DNA of 64,000 bases from Paenibacillus taichungensis. GTDB taxonomy: Bacteria > Bacillota > Bacilli > Paenibacillales > Paenibacillaceae. Below the pieces are notes generated by a model. It did no database searches. It was given only the letters and a program-made list of their open reading frames with translations, and was not told the DNA's origin. Both the position numbers and the translations under genes were made by a program. Below are positions 25,739-33,447 of the stretch, piece by piece. How positions within the stretch are numbered: position 1 is the first letter of the stretch; each line of letters begins with the position of its first letter. The stretch is from assembly GCF_013359905.1 (NCBI RefSeq), contig NZ_JABMCC010000114.1, forward strand, positions 28,184-92,183, in the 5' to 3' direction.

Positions 25739-27712
25739 TTACACCGAATTCAAAACATGTAAGAGATATTCCTTCCGATTTAATGGATTATGATCGTATC
25801 TTGTACATGATGGCACTTCACCATCGAAGGGCTCATAGCCATAGAATTCGGATAGCAATACACCTTCACCTTGGGTCCAACCCGGAAGTTGGTTCTTGAA
25901 TGACTGAATATTCTTAATCGGGATCATGCCATATATCATAAATACCTGGTCATTCTGAATCGGATCCTGATAGGTTGAAGAGGCTTGAGTTAGTTTAAAT
26001 AAAATCCTACTTAGATAATTAGCAGGAACCTCTAATTCGAACCGATGAATGGGTTCATAAATTTGAGTAGTTGCTTCAGCTAGTGCTCTCATTAACACAA
26101 GAGGCGTTAATTTTCGAAAATCACTAGCTGTACTAACTGCACTTGCATAGGCGGTATCCGTAAGTGTCACAATTAGATCGCGAACTTCCCAACCATATAG
26201 TCCTTGCTTAAGCGTCTCATAGACGGTTTCTTCAATTGCCTTATGAAACGATAAAGGTAGGGAGCCGAGCTCTACTTCTAAATGATATTCAATACCGGTT
26301 GAACGAGGATTCGGGTCAATACGAAAGCCTATAGTACTATAAAATGGGTTTCCCTTGTCTCCCATTCTCTCAACTGCCTCCCCTGTAAAGATAGGCTTTT
26401 CAATATAAATAGGCTGTGTCTCAAGAAATTCGATATCGATTTGAGCGTCTTTTTTCAGTTGATCCCGAATCACTTCTTTTTGAATTTCACCATAAAGATG
26501 AATAGATAGCTCCCTTTGAAGAGAATTCTGTTTGATATGAATAAATGGATCCTGTTCGGCTAATTTTTTCAATGCTCTGAATAAATGAATGGTCTCGTTT
26601 TCGTCAGAGGCTTTGATCGTTGTTACTAAACTAGGCGGCGAGAACAGGGTTTCGGTCGTTTCATTGGAAGGAACACCGATATCATCGCCAACCTGGCAGT
26701 CTGTTAGACCCATAATTTTTACGATATCTCCACTTGCAGCAATTGTTCCATCTGTTGTTTTTCCAGAAAAGAAGTGCTTCAACCCCGTGACCTTGTTGGT
26801 AAATTTGATAATTTCTCCTGTTTGATTCATCCGATAATAGGTAAGACTCTCACGTATTTTGATTTCACCAGAGAAAACTCGTACGTAAGCGATCTTTTCG
26901 TCGTTTTTTCCACGTTCAATTTTAAAAACTCTCCCTCTTGTAAAAGGAGTATTTTCATAATGAACGGAAGAATGGCAATTCTGTATGGCTGTAATCAAAT
27001 GGGGAATGCCCCTACCAGTAATTGCTGAACCAAATAGCACCGGATAAAGCTGTGCTTGCTTGAACTGTTCTAGAAACTCCGATTCAAAGTCATCAGGGGC
27101 TAATTCTTCAGAGCTGTAAAGATATCGTTCGAGAAAGCGTCCATTATTATCAGCTAAACGATTTGCTAGGCCCTCCATAAATTTCTGATTATTTTCCGTG
27201 AACAATTCCATATGCGCAGCTGATGTGCCGATATTATAAACAAAGCCCATTGCTAAAGCATGGGGTGTCAATTTATCATGGATTTCAGTTAGTAACGATT
27301 CGTACCTAGCACCCACACGATCAATTTTATTGATAAAAAAGATTGTAGGGATTTTCAATTTAGCAAGTGTCTTCATCAAAACTCGTGTCTGAGTTTGAAT
27401 ACCTTCGACAGATGAAATGACAAGGATGACTCCATCTAATACTCGTAAAGCCCTCTCAACTTCAGAGATGAATTCGGGGTGACCTGGTGTATCAATCAAA
27501 TTCACTTTCACATCATTAACCGCAAAAGAAACGACAGCAGATTGAATGGTAATTCCTCGTTGTCGTTCCATTTCCATAGAATCTGTTTGCGTATTTCCTT
27601 TATCTACACTGCCGATTTCAGATATGATACCCGTTTCAAAAAGTAATCTTTCAGTTAAACTCGTCTTTCCTGCGTCTACATGCGCAAGAATCCCTATATT
27701 TATATTTCTCAA
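25739..27712 (-). CDS. Tetracycline resistance-type ribosomal protection protein (EF-G-like GTPase)
   Basis: 657 residues, slightly longer than Tet(M) (639). GTPase motifs: GILAHVDAGKTS (G1, residues 8-19), RQRGITIQ (switch I), DTPGHPEF (G3) and NKIDR (G4). EF-G-like domains II-V follow, and the C-terminal region has YEPFDGEVP. Such proteins release tetracycline from the 30S ribosome. Whether this one confers resistance cannot be told from sequence; distant chromosomal homologues exist. TTG start after AAAAGGATGATAACGA. A 40-codon open frame overlaps the start from upstream (27651-27773). Confidence 0.85.
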   Translation of the reverse strand: MRNINIGILAHVDAGKTSLTERLLFETGIISEIGSVDKGNTQTDSMEMERQRGITIQSAVVSFAVNDVKVNLIDTPGHPEFISEVERALRVLDGVILVISSVEGIQTQTRVLMKTLAKLKIPTIFFINKIDRVGARYESLLTEIHDKLTPHALAMGFVYNIGTSAAHMELFTENNQKFMEGLANRLADNNGRFLERYLYSSEELAPDDFESEFLEQFKQAQLYPVLFGSAITGRGIPHLITAIQNCHSSVHYENTPFTRGRVFKIERGKNDEKIAYVRVFSGEIKIRESLTYYRMNQTGEIIKFTNKVTGLKHFFSGKTTDGTIAASGDIVKIMGLTDCQVGDDIGVPSNETTETLFSPPSLVTTIKASDENETIHLFRALKKLAEQDPFIHIKQNSLQRELSIHLYGEIQKEVIRDQLKKDAQIDIEFLETQPIYIEKPIFTGEAVERMGDKGNPFYSTIGFRIDPNPRSTGIEYHLEVELGSLPLSFHKAIEETVYETLKQGLYGWEVRDLIVTLTDTAYASAVSTASDFRKLTPLVLMRALAEATTQIYEPIHRFELEVPANYLSRILFKLTQASSTYQDPIQNDQVFMIYGMIPIKNIQSFKNQLPGWTQGEGVLLSEFYGYEPFDGEVPSCTRYDHNPLNRKEYLLHVLNSV

Positions 27713-27773
27713 TCGTTATCATCCTTTTTTTCATATTATTCTCCTTTTGTATAGTCATAGTATTTTTTTGCAT
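27651..27773 (-). CDS. Possible 40-codon leader ORF overlapping the ribosome protection gene
   Basis: It begins ATG CAA AAA AAT after AAGGAGCGTGAATAGT, reads MQKNTMTIQKENNMKKRM, and continues in a different frame across the TTG start of the GTPase gene to a TGA 62 bases inside it. A second good ribosome binding site (AAAGGAG) sits in front of its internal ATG. Tet(M) genes on Tn916-type elements are controlled by a leader peptide, so a similar role is conceivable. The peptide is not conserved with anything I recognise, and it could be a chance frame. Confidence 0.35.
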   Translation of the reverse strand: MQKNTMTIQKENNMKKRMITIEKYKYRDSCACRRRKDEFN

Positions 27774-27804
27774 ACTATTCACGCTCCTTATATGTAATAC
27801 TCTT

Positions 27805-27832
27805 ATTATACTTTTTATGAATTTTATTACAA
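27805..27832 (-). promoter_or_regulatory. Sigma-A promoter of the ribosome protection gene
   Basis: On the minus strand TTGTAA, 16 bases, then TATAAT, about 90 bases before the TTG start and just before the possible leader ORF. Confidence 0.65.
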
Positions 27833-27875
27833 ACCTTCAACATCAGATTCGTTATCCATCTAAATAAACTCAAAA

Positions 27876-27917
27876 TGAAAAAGACCGTTAAGAAACTAAT
27901 TCTTCACGGCCCTTTCT
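27876..27917 (-). terminator. Terminator of the nucleotidyltransferase gene
   Basis: AAAGGGCCGTGAAGAA and TTCTTAACGGTCTTT (minus strand) pair with small bulges and end in TTTTTC, 13 bases after the stop. Confidence 0.7.
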
Positions 27918-27929
27918 TTATAAGGTAGG

Positions 27930-29007
27930 TCAATGATTCATATAATAGTCATATAGTTGCTCGAAGGTTGTAAAGCGTTTCACTTCTCTGCCAACCTTAT
28001 CATACTCGTCTAGATATTCATCCATCACTTCAAGGAACTTCTCTTTCATTACTGGTAAATCACTTGCATCAAAGTACTGCATAAGATCAAATTTCTTGGT
28101 CCCCTTCTCCACAGCCATTTCATCAAGATACCCTTGTGCTCCAAAGGCCGAAAGAAAGACGTAGGAAGCATCATTTGTTGTAACACTGTTCAAGATTTTA
28201 TTGTAGTAGTTGCACCACAATTCTTCGTATGTTCCCCTCAGATTATCAAAGTTAGGAGTAGGTTTAACAATGAAGTTATCGCACATCGTACTATGTAACC
28301 TTGTAACGCTATTCAACATTTTAAAAGATGCTATTCGGATATCTTCAATGGTATGAGATTCGATGATTGACATGTATAAGGATTCGAGATCATCCGGAAC
28401 ATAGCGAAACGAGCGTATCTCTTCCAAATATCGCTTGATTCCTCGTTTGATACACGTGTTATTCATACTGACCAAGGCATTAACTAGATTGTACAGAACG
28501 TCGGCAGATGCATGTCGCACTGAACCGATATCTTCACCTAGCATCGTATCGCTGTATGCTTGCTTAGCCAGATCGATCCATTTTTTTGCTCGATTAAGAC
28601 ACGCTTCTCCTATCGGGCTCGTAAGTGCATCAAGAGCATTTTGCCTGAAATCATTCAATTTCTCCAAATCCTCAGGTTTAGCATAGTAGAGTATTTTGAG
28701 CTCGGTTAGGCTCGATACGTTGGGACTCTCTAATGTGGATTGCTCTTGTATTCTTGAATGGCGTGCAATAGATGTCATATCCAACGTCATCCAAGATGAA
28801 GCAATCGGATATTCCCCATCCCCTCTCTGTATTGTTGATAATAATCAAATCAAGATCGCTCTTCTCGTGAAAGTCCCCGGTGCTAAATGAACCCGTAAGC
28901 CCAATAATGGCGATATCGTCTAGAAAATCTCTTTTTGCGCGTTCGATAACCATGTTAATCAACAGTTCATTTTTGCCCAGCAGCTTCTTCTTCATGATTT
29001 CGTTCAT
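27930..29007 (-). pseudogene. Nucleotidyltransferase-domain protein split by a frameshift
   Basis: The upstream frame (29007 to about 28770) carries the polymerase-beta-like nucleotidyltransferase signature GSFSTGDFHEKSDLDLI, with the DxD metal ligands, and reaches YDIYCTP. A shift of one base near 28765 then leads into HSRIQEQSTLESPNVSSL and about 265 further residues, mainly helical, ending at 27930. The joined product would be about 350 residues, as in intact proteins of this kind. Apart from the shift both halves look well preserved, so this is either a recent inactivation or a sequence error. Substrate unknown; aminoglycoside or lincosamide nucleotidyltransferases share the fold. ATG at 29007 has AAGGGGTGTAAAGA upstream. 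Confidence 0.75.
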
Positions 29008-29122
29008 TCTTTACACCCCTTCATACAAGCAGGCCGTTCTTCATCCCAACAACCTTAACTTGAGTCTATCGATGTAGAGGTGCGGTTTCTATGTATAAGT
29101 TGATTTAATCCATCTTTGCACA

Positions 29123-29161
29123 AAACCCGCTAAACCGTCGATACGACCATTTAGCGGGTTT
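29123..29161 (-). terminator. Terminator of the CD3324-family gene
   Basis: AAACCCGCTAAA and TTTAGCGGGTTT, a perfect 12-bp stem directly after the stop, followed on the minus strand by TTTTG. Confidence 0.85.
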
Positions 29162-29163
29162 CA

Positions 29164-29430
29164 TTAGTTCTTACTATAAACAATTTTCTTTATGCTTTCG
29201 TAGGACAAGAAATACTGAGCCGCCAAATCCTCTATGCTGACTCCATTGCGAAACAAGGGTTTGATCTCAGCGTTTCGAGCAGAGACCCTACTTTTGCTTT
29301 GTGTTGTCTCGCCCCATTTTAGGTGTGCCTCTTTGGGTTTGGGGATATAAATCAATTCGCCTTGAACGTATTCCTGAATGATACGTAGCAGTTCTTCGGG
29401 AAAAACAAACTCGGCATTTGAATATTTCAT
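29164..29430 (-). CDS. CD3324-family protein
   Basis: 88 residues, the usual size. The N-terminal block LPEELL-type (FVFPEELLRIIQEYVQGELI) and YIPKPKEAHLKWGETT are the family signature, and the C-terminus (SIEDLAAQYFLSYESIKKIV) is a helix-turn-helix of the resolvase/Mor kind, so DNA binding is likely. The function is not established. A GTG at 29439 is in frame, but AAGGAGTGAGGCTC places the start at the ATG 29430. The 5' leader can form several competing hairpins (29440-29567), one of which includes part of this ribosome binding site. Confidence 0.85.
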   Translation of the reverse strand: MKYSNAEFVFPEELLRIIQEYVQGELIYIPKPKEAHLKWGETTQSKSRVSARNAEIKPLFRNGVSIEDLAAQYFLSYESIKKIVYSKN

Positions 29431-29439
29431 GAGCCTCAC

Positions 29440-29567
29440 TCCTTATTTAATAAATCAATAAGGTGCAAAGCCAGTTAGTAGAATATTACGATTTGTCGTT
29501 GGCAATGTGATTGTCCCCAAGCTCTATGCAAAGCATTGCCATATCCTTTACTGGCTTTGCATAGAGC
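29440..29567 (-). promoter_or_regulatory. Structured 5' leader of the CD3324-family gene, alternative hairpins
   Basis: In transcript order: arm A GCTCTATGCAAAGCCAGT (29567-29550), arm B GCTTTGCATAGAGC (29534-29521), arm C ACTGGCTTTGCA (29475-29464). A can pair with B (14 bp) or with C (12 bp), but not with both. GGCAATG and CATTGCC (29541-29502) offer another pairing. Finally CCTTATT and AATAAGG (29462-29440) can hide the AAGG of the ribosome binding site. This layout resembles an attenuator or riboswitch-like switch. The pairings are read from sequence; the switching is inference. Confidence 0.5.
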
Positions 29568-29735
29568 CATGCATATAAGAACCCTACCCCGATTGTTTTC
29601 AATAGCCTCACCTCCATAGAAAATAGTTAGATTAACCAAGAAATCGCTAATGCGAATATTAAGTATCTCCGTCTCTATCCAATTCCCCAGGTAACCGATA
29701 AGTTTGGATTTAAACTTTTGAATCTTATAAACAAC

Positions 29736-30401
29736 TTATTGGTTGTCGAATAAGACCTCTGCGGTTAGTTGGATGTGTGCTCTAAAGATCTGTGTAGCAC
29801 GTTCACCATCGCGGCTAAGAACAGCATCTGCTAATGCCTTATGTTCAGCGATTCCATCCCGTACTTGCTGTTGCGGGGGGGAACAATGTCGATAAAATTC
29901 GCTCAAATCCCAAAGGTTACTGCAGATATCCAAGAGAACTGGATTCGGACATGCGGCAATAAGCTCGTAATGAAATTGACGATGAATCTCAGACCATTCT
30001 TCGCGGACAACAAGCTTTTCATTCCCTTCCTTGTACTCAGCCGTTTGCGATAGCTTGTGATGCACGGCAATTACATTGGATTCCCATGTGAGATCACCAT
30101 AGGCGATGGATAGGCGTAAAGCTTCAGATTCATTGATTAACCTCGCTTGTATGATGTTGTTCAGCTCTTCCTCCGACGCCGTCTTTACTGAAAATCCGTG
30201 GTTAGGATTTTGCTGTACCAGACCCTGAGTCGCCAATCGCGTCAACGCTTCGCGAACAACAGCAACTGAGACTTCGAAAGCTTTAGCTAATTCCGCCACT
30301 TTTAATGGAGAGCCCGGTTCATATTGTCCAGTCAAAATATCGGATTGTAGTTTCTTCCTGACATTCTCGCTTAAGGTGGACGAACCATTCCTTTTGGCCA
30401 T
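29736..30401 (-). CDS. GntR-family transcriptional regulator (FadR/FCD type)
   Basis: 221 residues. Winged HTH in residues 1-75 (VRKKLQSDILTGQYEPGSPL, then VSVAVVREALTRLATQGLV) and an all-helical FCD effector domain with REEWSEIHRQFHYELIAAC and the metal-binding histidines (H in RQFHYEL, later AEHKAL and FRAHIQ). Such regulators respond to carboxylic acids. It is divergent from the PEBP-family gene at 30581; a CTACGTA-N4-TATGTAG inverted repeat between them (30435-30452) is the likely binding site. AAGGAAGGTGCTGTTTC precedes the start. Confidence 0.9.
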   Translation of the reverse strand: MAKRNGSSTLSENVRKKLQSDILTGQYEPGSPLKVAELAKAFEVSVAVVREALTRLATQGLVQQNPNHGFSVKTASEEELNNIIQARLINESEALRLSIAYGDLTWESNVIAVHHKLSQTAEYKEGNEKLVVREEWSEIHRQFHYELIAACPNPVLLDICSNLWDLSEFYRHCSPPQQQVRDGIAEHKALADAVLSRDGERATQIFRAHIQLTAEVLFDNQ

Positions 30402-30434
30402 GAAACAGCACCTTCCTTCTTACACATTATAATT

Positions 30435-30452
30435 CTACGTAATTGTATGTAG
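30435..30452. promoter_or_regulatory. GntR operator candidate
   Basis: CTACGTA-ATTG-TATGTAG, an inverted repeat with one mismatch, 34 bases upstream of the GntR start. Confidence 0.45.
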
Positions 30453-30520
30453 ATAGTTTACACCGTTATCAATAAAAAACAAACATTAAATTCGATAGTG
30501 AATTATAAAAACGATTATTG

Positions 30521-30549
30521 TTTACAGAATCGATTATTTAATATATTAT
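30521..30549 (+). promoter_or_regulatory. Sigma-A promoter of the PEBP-family gene
   Basis: TTTACA (30521-30526), 17 bases, TATTAT (30544-30549), followed by AGGAGGT at 30566-30572 before the ATG at 30581. Confidence 0.6.
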
Positions 30550-30580
30550 CGAAAATGAAAATAAAAGGAGGTAATTTACA

Positions 30581-31114
30581 ATGAACAACAATCCATTTTC
30601 CAAATTGCCAGAAGTAGCAATCTTTCAATTGGAGAGTAATGACATTATGGAGGGACATCCTCTACCGACCCAGCATTATTCGGAGATGTCAACACTAGAG
30701 GGAAGTAAAGATCTCTCGCCCCATTTGAAGTGGTCGGGTGCACCCGACGGGACAAAGAGTTTTGTCGTAACTGCATATGATCCGGACGCCCCAACTGGAT
30801 CGGGGTTGTGGCACTGGGCCGTTATTAATATCCCCGCCAGCGTAACCGAGCTACCTACAGGCGCAGGTGACGAGTATTCCAGCGGTTTGCCGCAAGGCTC
30901 TCTACAACTACCGAATGATTTGAGACTCGAACGCTTTATCGGTGCAGCGCCTCCAGCGGGACACGGTCCTCATCGATATTATTTTGTCGTTCATGCGCTG
31001 GACGTCGAAAATATTAGTGTCGCCCCTAATTCCACGCCAGCTCTCCTTGGATTCACCATGCTGAGTCATACGCTGGGGAGAGCAGTTCTCATGGCAACAG
31101 GGGAAATCAAGTAA
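30581..31114 (+). CDS. YbhB/YbcL (PEBP, Raf kinase inhibitor-like) family protein
   Basis: 177 residues, cytoplasmic. The PEBP signatures are present: SPHLKWSGAPDGTKSF, YDPDAPTGSGLWHWAVINIP (ligand pocket DPDAP and HW) and GAAPPAGHGPHRYYF. The bacterial members bind small anionic or phospho-ligands; none of their functions is firmly known. A near-perfect ribosome binding site AGGAGGT suggests strong expression. It is divergent from the GntR regulator, which probably controls it. Confidence 0.92.
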   Translation: MNNNPFSKLPEVAIFQLESNDIMEGHPLPTQHYSEMSTLEGSKDLSPHLKWSGAPDGTKSFVVTAYDPDAPTGSGLWHWAVINIPASVTELPTGAGDEYSSGLPQGSLQLPNDLRLERFIGAAPPAGHGPHRYYFVVHALDVENISVAPNSTPALLGFTMLSHTLGRAVLMATGEIK

Positions 31115-31252
31115 AACAAGATGTTGAAGATTAGGAAACAATGATATGAAAAATTCCGAGTATCTTATGCGTGTTTACGATTTTTTTTGCACACAACAAG
31201 GTTTGAAAAACAAAGTACTCCATACAATGCGGAGTCAAGTACGGAGGAAGTG

Positions 31253-31411
31253 GTGAAACTGAATGATCAGCCACATCATCATGTATGCCCCAATTGCCAG
31301 CAGCCAATTATAATTTTGAAACATACCGTCATTTGCGGCTGCGGGAGCAAGATTAAAAACAAAGTGAAATTTAAAATATATCCAGAAAAACTGAAAAGTC
31401 CTCATCATTGA
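31253..31411 (+). CDS. Small zinc-ribbon-like protein (hypothetical)
   Basis: 52 residues from a GTG start with GGAGG five bases upstream. It has a CPNC...CGC arrangement (VCPNCQQPIIILKHTVICGC), a short zinc ribbon, and a histidine-rich N-terminus (QPHHHVCP). The frame is open further upstream to 31187 but without a ribosome binding site. The stop codon lies inside the terminator stem (31391-31422), which is common for compact small genes. No family was recognised. Confidence 0.5.
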   Translation: MKLNDQPHHHVCPNCQQPIIILKHTVICGCGSKIKNKVKFKIYPEKLKSPHH

Positions 31412-31422
31412 GGACTTTTCAG
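31391..31422 (+). terminator. Hairpin at the end of the zinc-ribbon gene
   Basis: CTGAAAAGTCCTCA-TCAT-TGAGGACTTTTCAG, a perfect 14-bp stem containing a TTTT run; likely a bidirectional-type terminator. Confidence 0.7.
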
Positions 31423-31565
31423 TAAATTAGCGTTGACCATCTCTGTCAGCGAAGTATTTAAAACATTACATTGTAGGCTTAACCAGATGAAACTTTTATC
31501 ATCAAAGGAATACAGGCTCGTTATTTCATCAATACAATTTTATCCTATAGAAATGAGGCATTCCA

Positions 31566-32969
31566 ATGCAAACTAATCATAGCGTTCAAAAAAATAAAGG
31601 AGAATTATTACTTGGTTTACTTGTCTTTACACTCATCATATCCGTCATGAATGCAACCATGTTTAATATTGTACTCCCTAATATCAGTAAACAATTTCAA
31701 ATTTCTTCATCGCAAGCGAGTTGGATCATCACAGGCTATATGATTGTGTATGCAATTGGCTCGGTAACTTACGGTAAATTGACAGACAGATACAGCTTGA
31801 AGAATTTATTGACGTTTGGCCTACTACTTTTTGCAATTGGATCTGTCACTGGCTTAGTGGCTAGTGAATATTGGATGGTCATTGTGGGGCGAGTTGTACA
31901 GGCAGCTGGTGCATCAGTCATTCCGGCAATTTCTATGATTGTACCCGTTCGTTACTTTACATCTGAAAGGCGCGGTCGTGCATTAGGTACCGTTGCAATC
32001 GGATTTTCATTGGGTTTGGCCTTTGGTCCGATCATTGCCGGCGTGGTAAGCAGTACATGGAACTGGCGGGTACTATTTGTAATCTCGCTTTTATCATTAC
32101 TTACTTTGCCGATGTATCGGAAATATTTAGATGATGAAAAGGGGGTTTCCAGAAAAATGGATTATATTGGCGGAATACTTTTGGCCGGTACCATAGCCAT
32201 TTTGTTACTGGCTTTAACAAACGGAAGTGTTTGGCTTGCCTTAGGCGGGATTCTTATTTTCATTTTTTTCGTACTACGTATACGCTATACTCCAAACCCA
32301 TTCATAAACCCGGCCATATTTCGAAACAAACCGTTTTCATTCGGTCTAATTATTACTTTCGTCATGATCGGGATTGGCTTTGCCTTTCCATTCATTACAC
32401 CTCAGCTACTTTCTTCTGTAAACCACTTGTCACCGGTTTTCATCGGAATAGTTATGCTGCCGTCGTCTTTAATGGCAGCGCTTTTGGGTCGACAAGGCGG
32501 TAAATTAGCAGATGATAAGGGAAATCGTTTCCTTGTGTTTACTGCAGCTGCACTTCTTATTATCGGTTTTCTCTCTTTGTCTTCAGTCGTTGGTATGTCG
32601 CCAGTATTTATAGCGATCTTTCTTATTTTTGGTGTTCTTGGTCAATCGTTCATGCAAATTGCAATGTCAAACACGGTTTCACGTACACTCTCAAAAGAGA
32701 ATATCGGCGTAGGGATGGGCTTATTCTCGATGGTCACTTTTATCGCTACGGCCACATCAACAGCTGTTATCGGCAAAATACTAGACCTGGGCACATCGAC
32801 CATTCGCTTAAATCCGATACCACAAAACAGTGCAACTTTTGTATATAGCAATATTTTCCTGACACTTCCCATTCTTATCGTTGCCGTAGCTGCATTATAT
32901 TATGTCCAATTTAGGCGAACAGGTACAATGGTTAAGGACGAAAAGATGAATAGTGAACCAGTTACTTAG
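31566..32969 (+). CDS. MFS transporter, DHA2-type (Tet(L)/Tet(K)-like group)
   Basis: 467 residues with 12-14 predicted membrane segments. Signatures: LPNISKQFQISSSQASWIIT (motif D1-like region), GKLTDRYSLKNLL (motif A) and VVQAAGASVIPA (motif B with RVVQ), then RRGRALGTVAIGFSLG (motif C). This is the proton-driven exporter group that includes Tet(L), but the drug cannot be assigned. It has an AATGAGG ribosome binding site. It is a single gene with no regulator beside it. It lies about 4 kb from a Tet(M)-type ribosome protection gene, but the two are not in one operon and point in opposite directions. Confidence 0.88.
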   Translation: MQTNHSVQKNKGELLLGLLVFTLIISVMNATMFNIVLPNISKQFQISSSQASWIITGYMIVYAIGSVTYGKLTDRYSLKNLLTFGLLLFAIGSVTGLVASEYWMVIVGRVVQAAGASVIPAISMIVPVRYFTSERRGRALGTVAIGFSLGLAFGPIIAGVVSSTWNWRVLFVISLLSLLTLPMYRKYLDDEKGVSRKMDYIGGILLAGTIAILLLALTNGSVWLALGGILIFIFFVLRIRYTPNPFINPAIFRNKPFSFGLIITFVMIGIGFAFPFITPQLLSSVNHLSPVFIGIVMLPSSLMAALLGRQGGKLADDKGNRFLVFTAAALLIIGFLSLSSVVGMSPVFIAIFLIFGVLGQSFMQIAMSNTVSRTLSKENIGVGMGLFSMVTFIATATSTAVIGKILDLGTSTIRLNPIPQNSATFVYSNIFLTLPILIVAVAALYYVQFRRTGTMVKDEKMNSEPVT

Positions 32970-33179
32970 TAACGGTAATATGAAATGCTAGGTCAGATCG
33001 GGTTAGATAACTTCAATAATCAAATCTAGCCTGCTTAATCAAAAAATCTGCATACCAGTTCATTTAAAGTTAATAAGTGACATTCTTCTTGCTGAGAATT
33101 TATAACTCTTAGGTTCTATGCTGTTAATTAGAATCACACTTATTACGGTTTCTCTGTGCTGTCTGTATCGGCAAGGTTA

Positions 33180-33207
33180 AAGGCCATCCCTTTGTGGGAT
33201 GGCCCTT
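33180..33207. terminator. Bidirectional terminator between MFS gene and 33233 gene
   Basis: AAGGCCATCCC-TTTGT-GGGATGGCC(C)TT; a strong stem with weak T-runs on both sides, between convergent genes. Confidence 0.6.
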
Positions 33208-33232
33208 CGGCTTTGTTAAAATATCGTATCCG

Positions 33233-33424
33233 TTAACACAAAAAGTCCATATCAATATAGGGAGTGTTATTTAACAAATTTTCATAGTAGAAGCGTCGGG
33301 CTTGCTCATCCCATTCGCTCCAATCAGGAGCGTTAAAATCTCTGCTTCTATAGAACGCGGCTAATACTCTAGCTTGCCTTATATTAATAAATAATGGGAT
33401 TTTGTTTAACCAACTTTGACTCAC
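33233..33424 (-). CDS. Hypothetical protein, 63 residues
   Basis: GTG start with TAAGGAAAA about seven bases upstream. The sequence (RDFNAPDWSEWDEQARRFYY and NTPYIDMDFLC) has the composition of a real protein, rich in D, W and Y, but no family was recognised. It begins 23 bases after the LRR-protein stop on the same strand and could be the last gene of that transcript. It may also be the end of a broken longer gene. Confidence 0.4.
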   Translation of the reverse strand: MSQSWLNKIPLFINIRQARVLAAFYRSRDFNAPDWSEWDEQARRFYYENLLNNTPYIDMDFLC

Positions 33425-33447
33425 CGTATTTTCCTTACAATAGCCGT

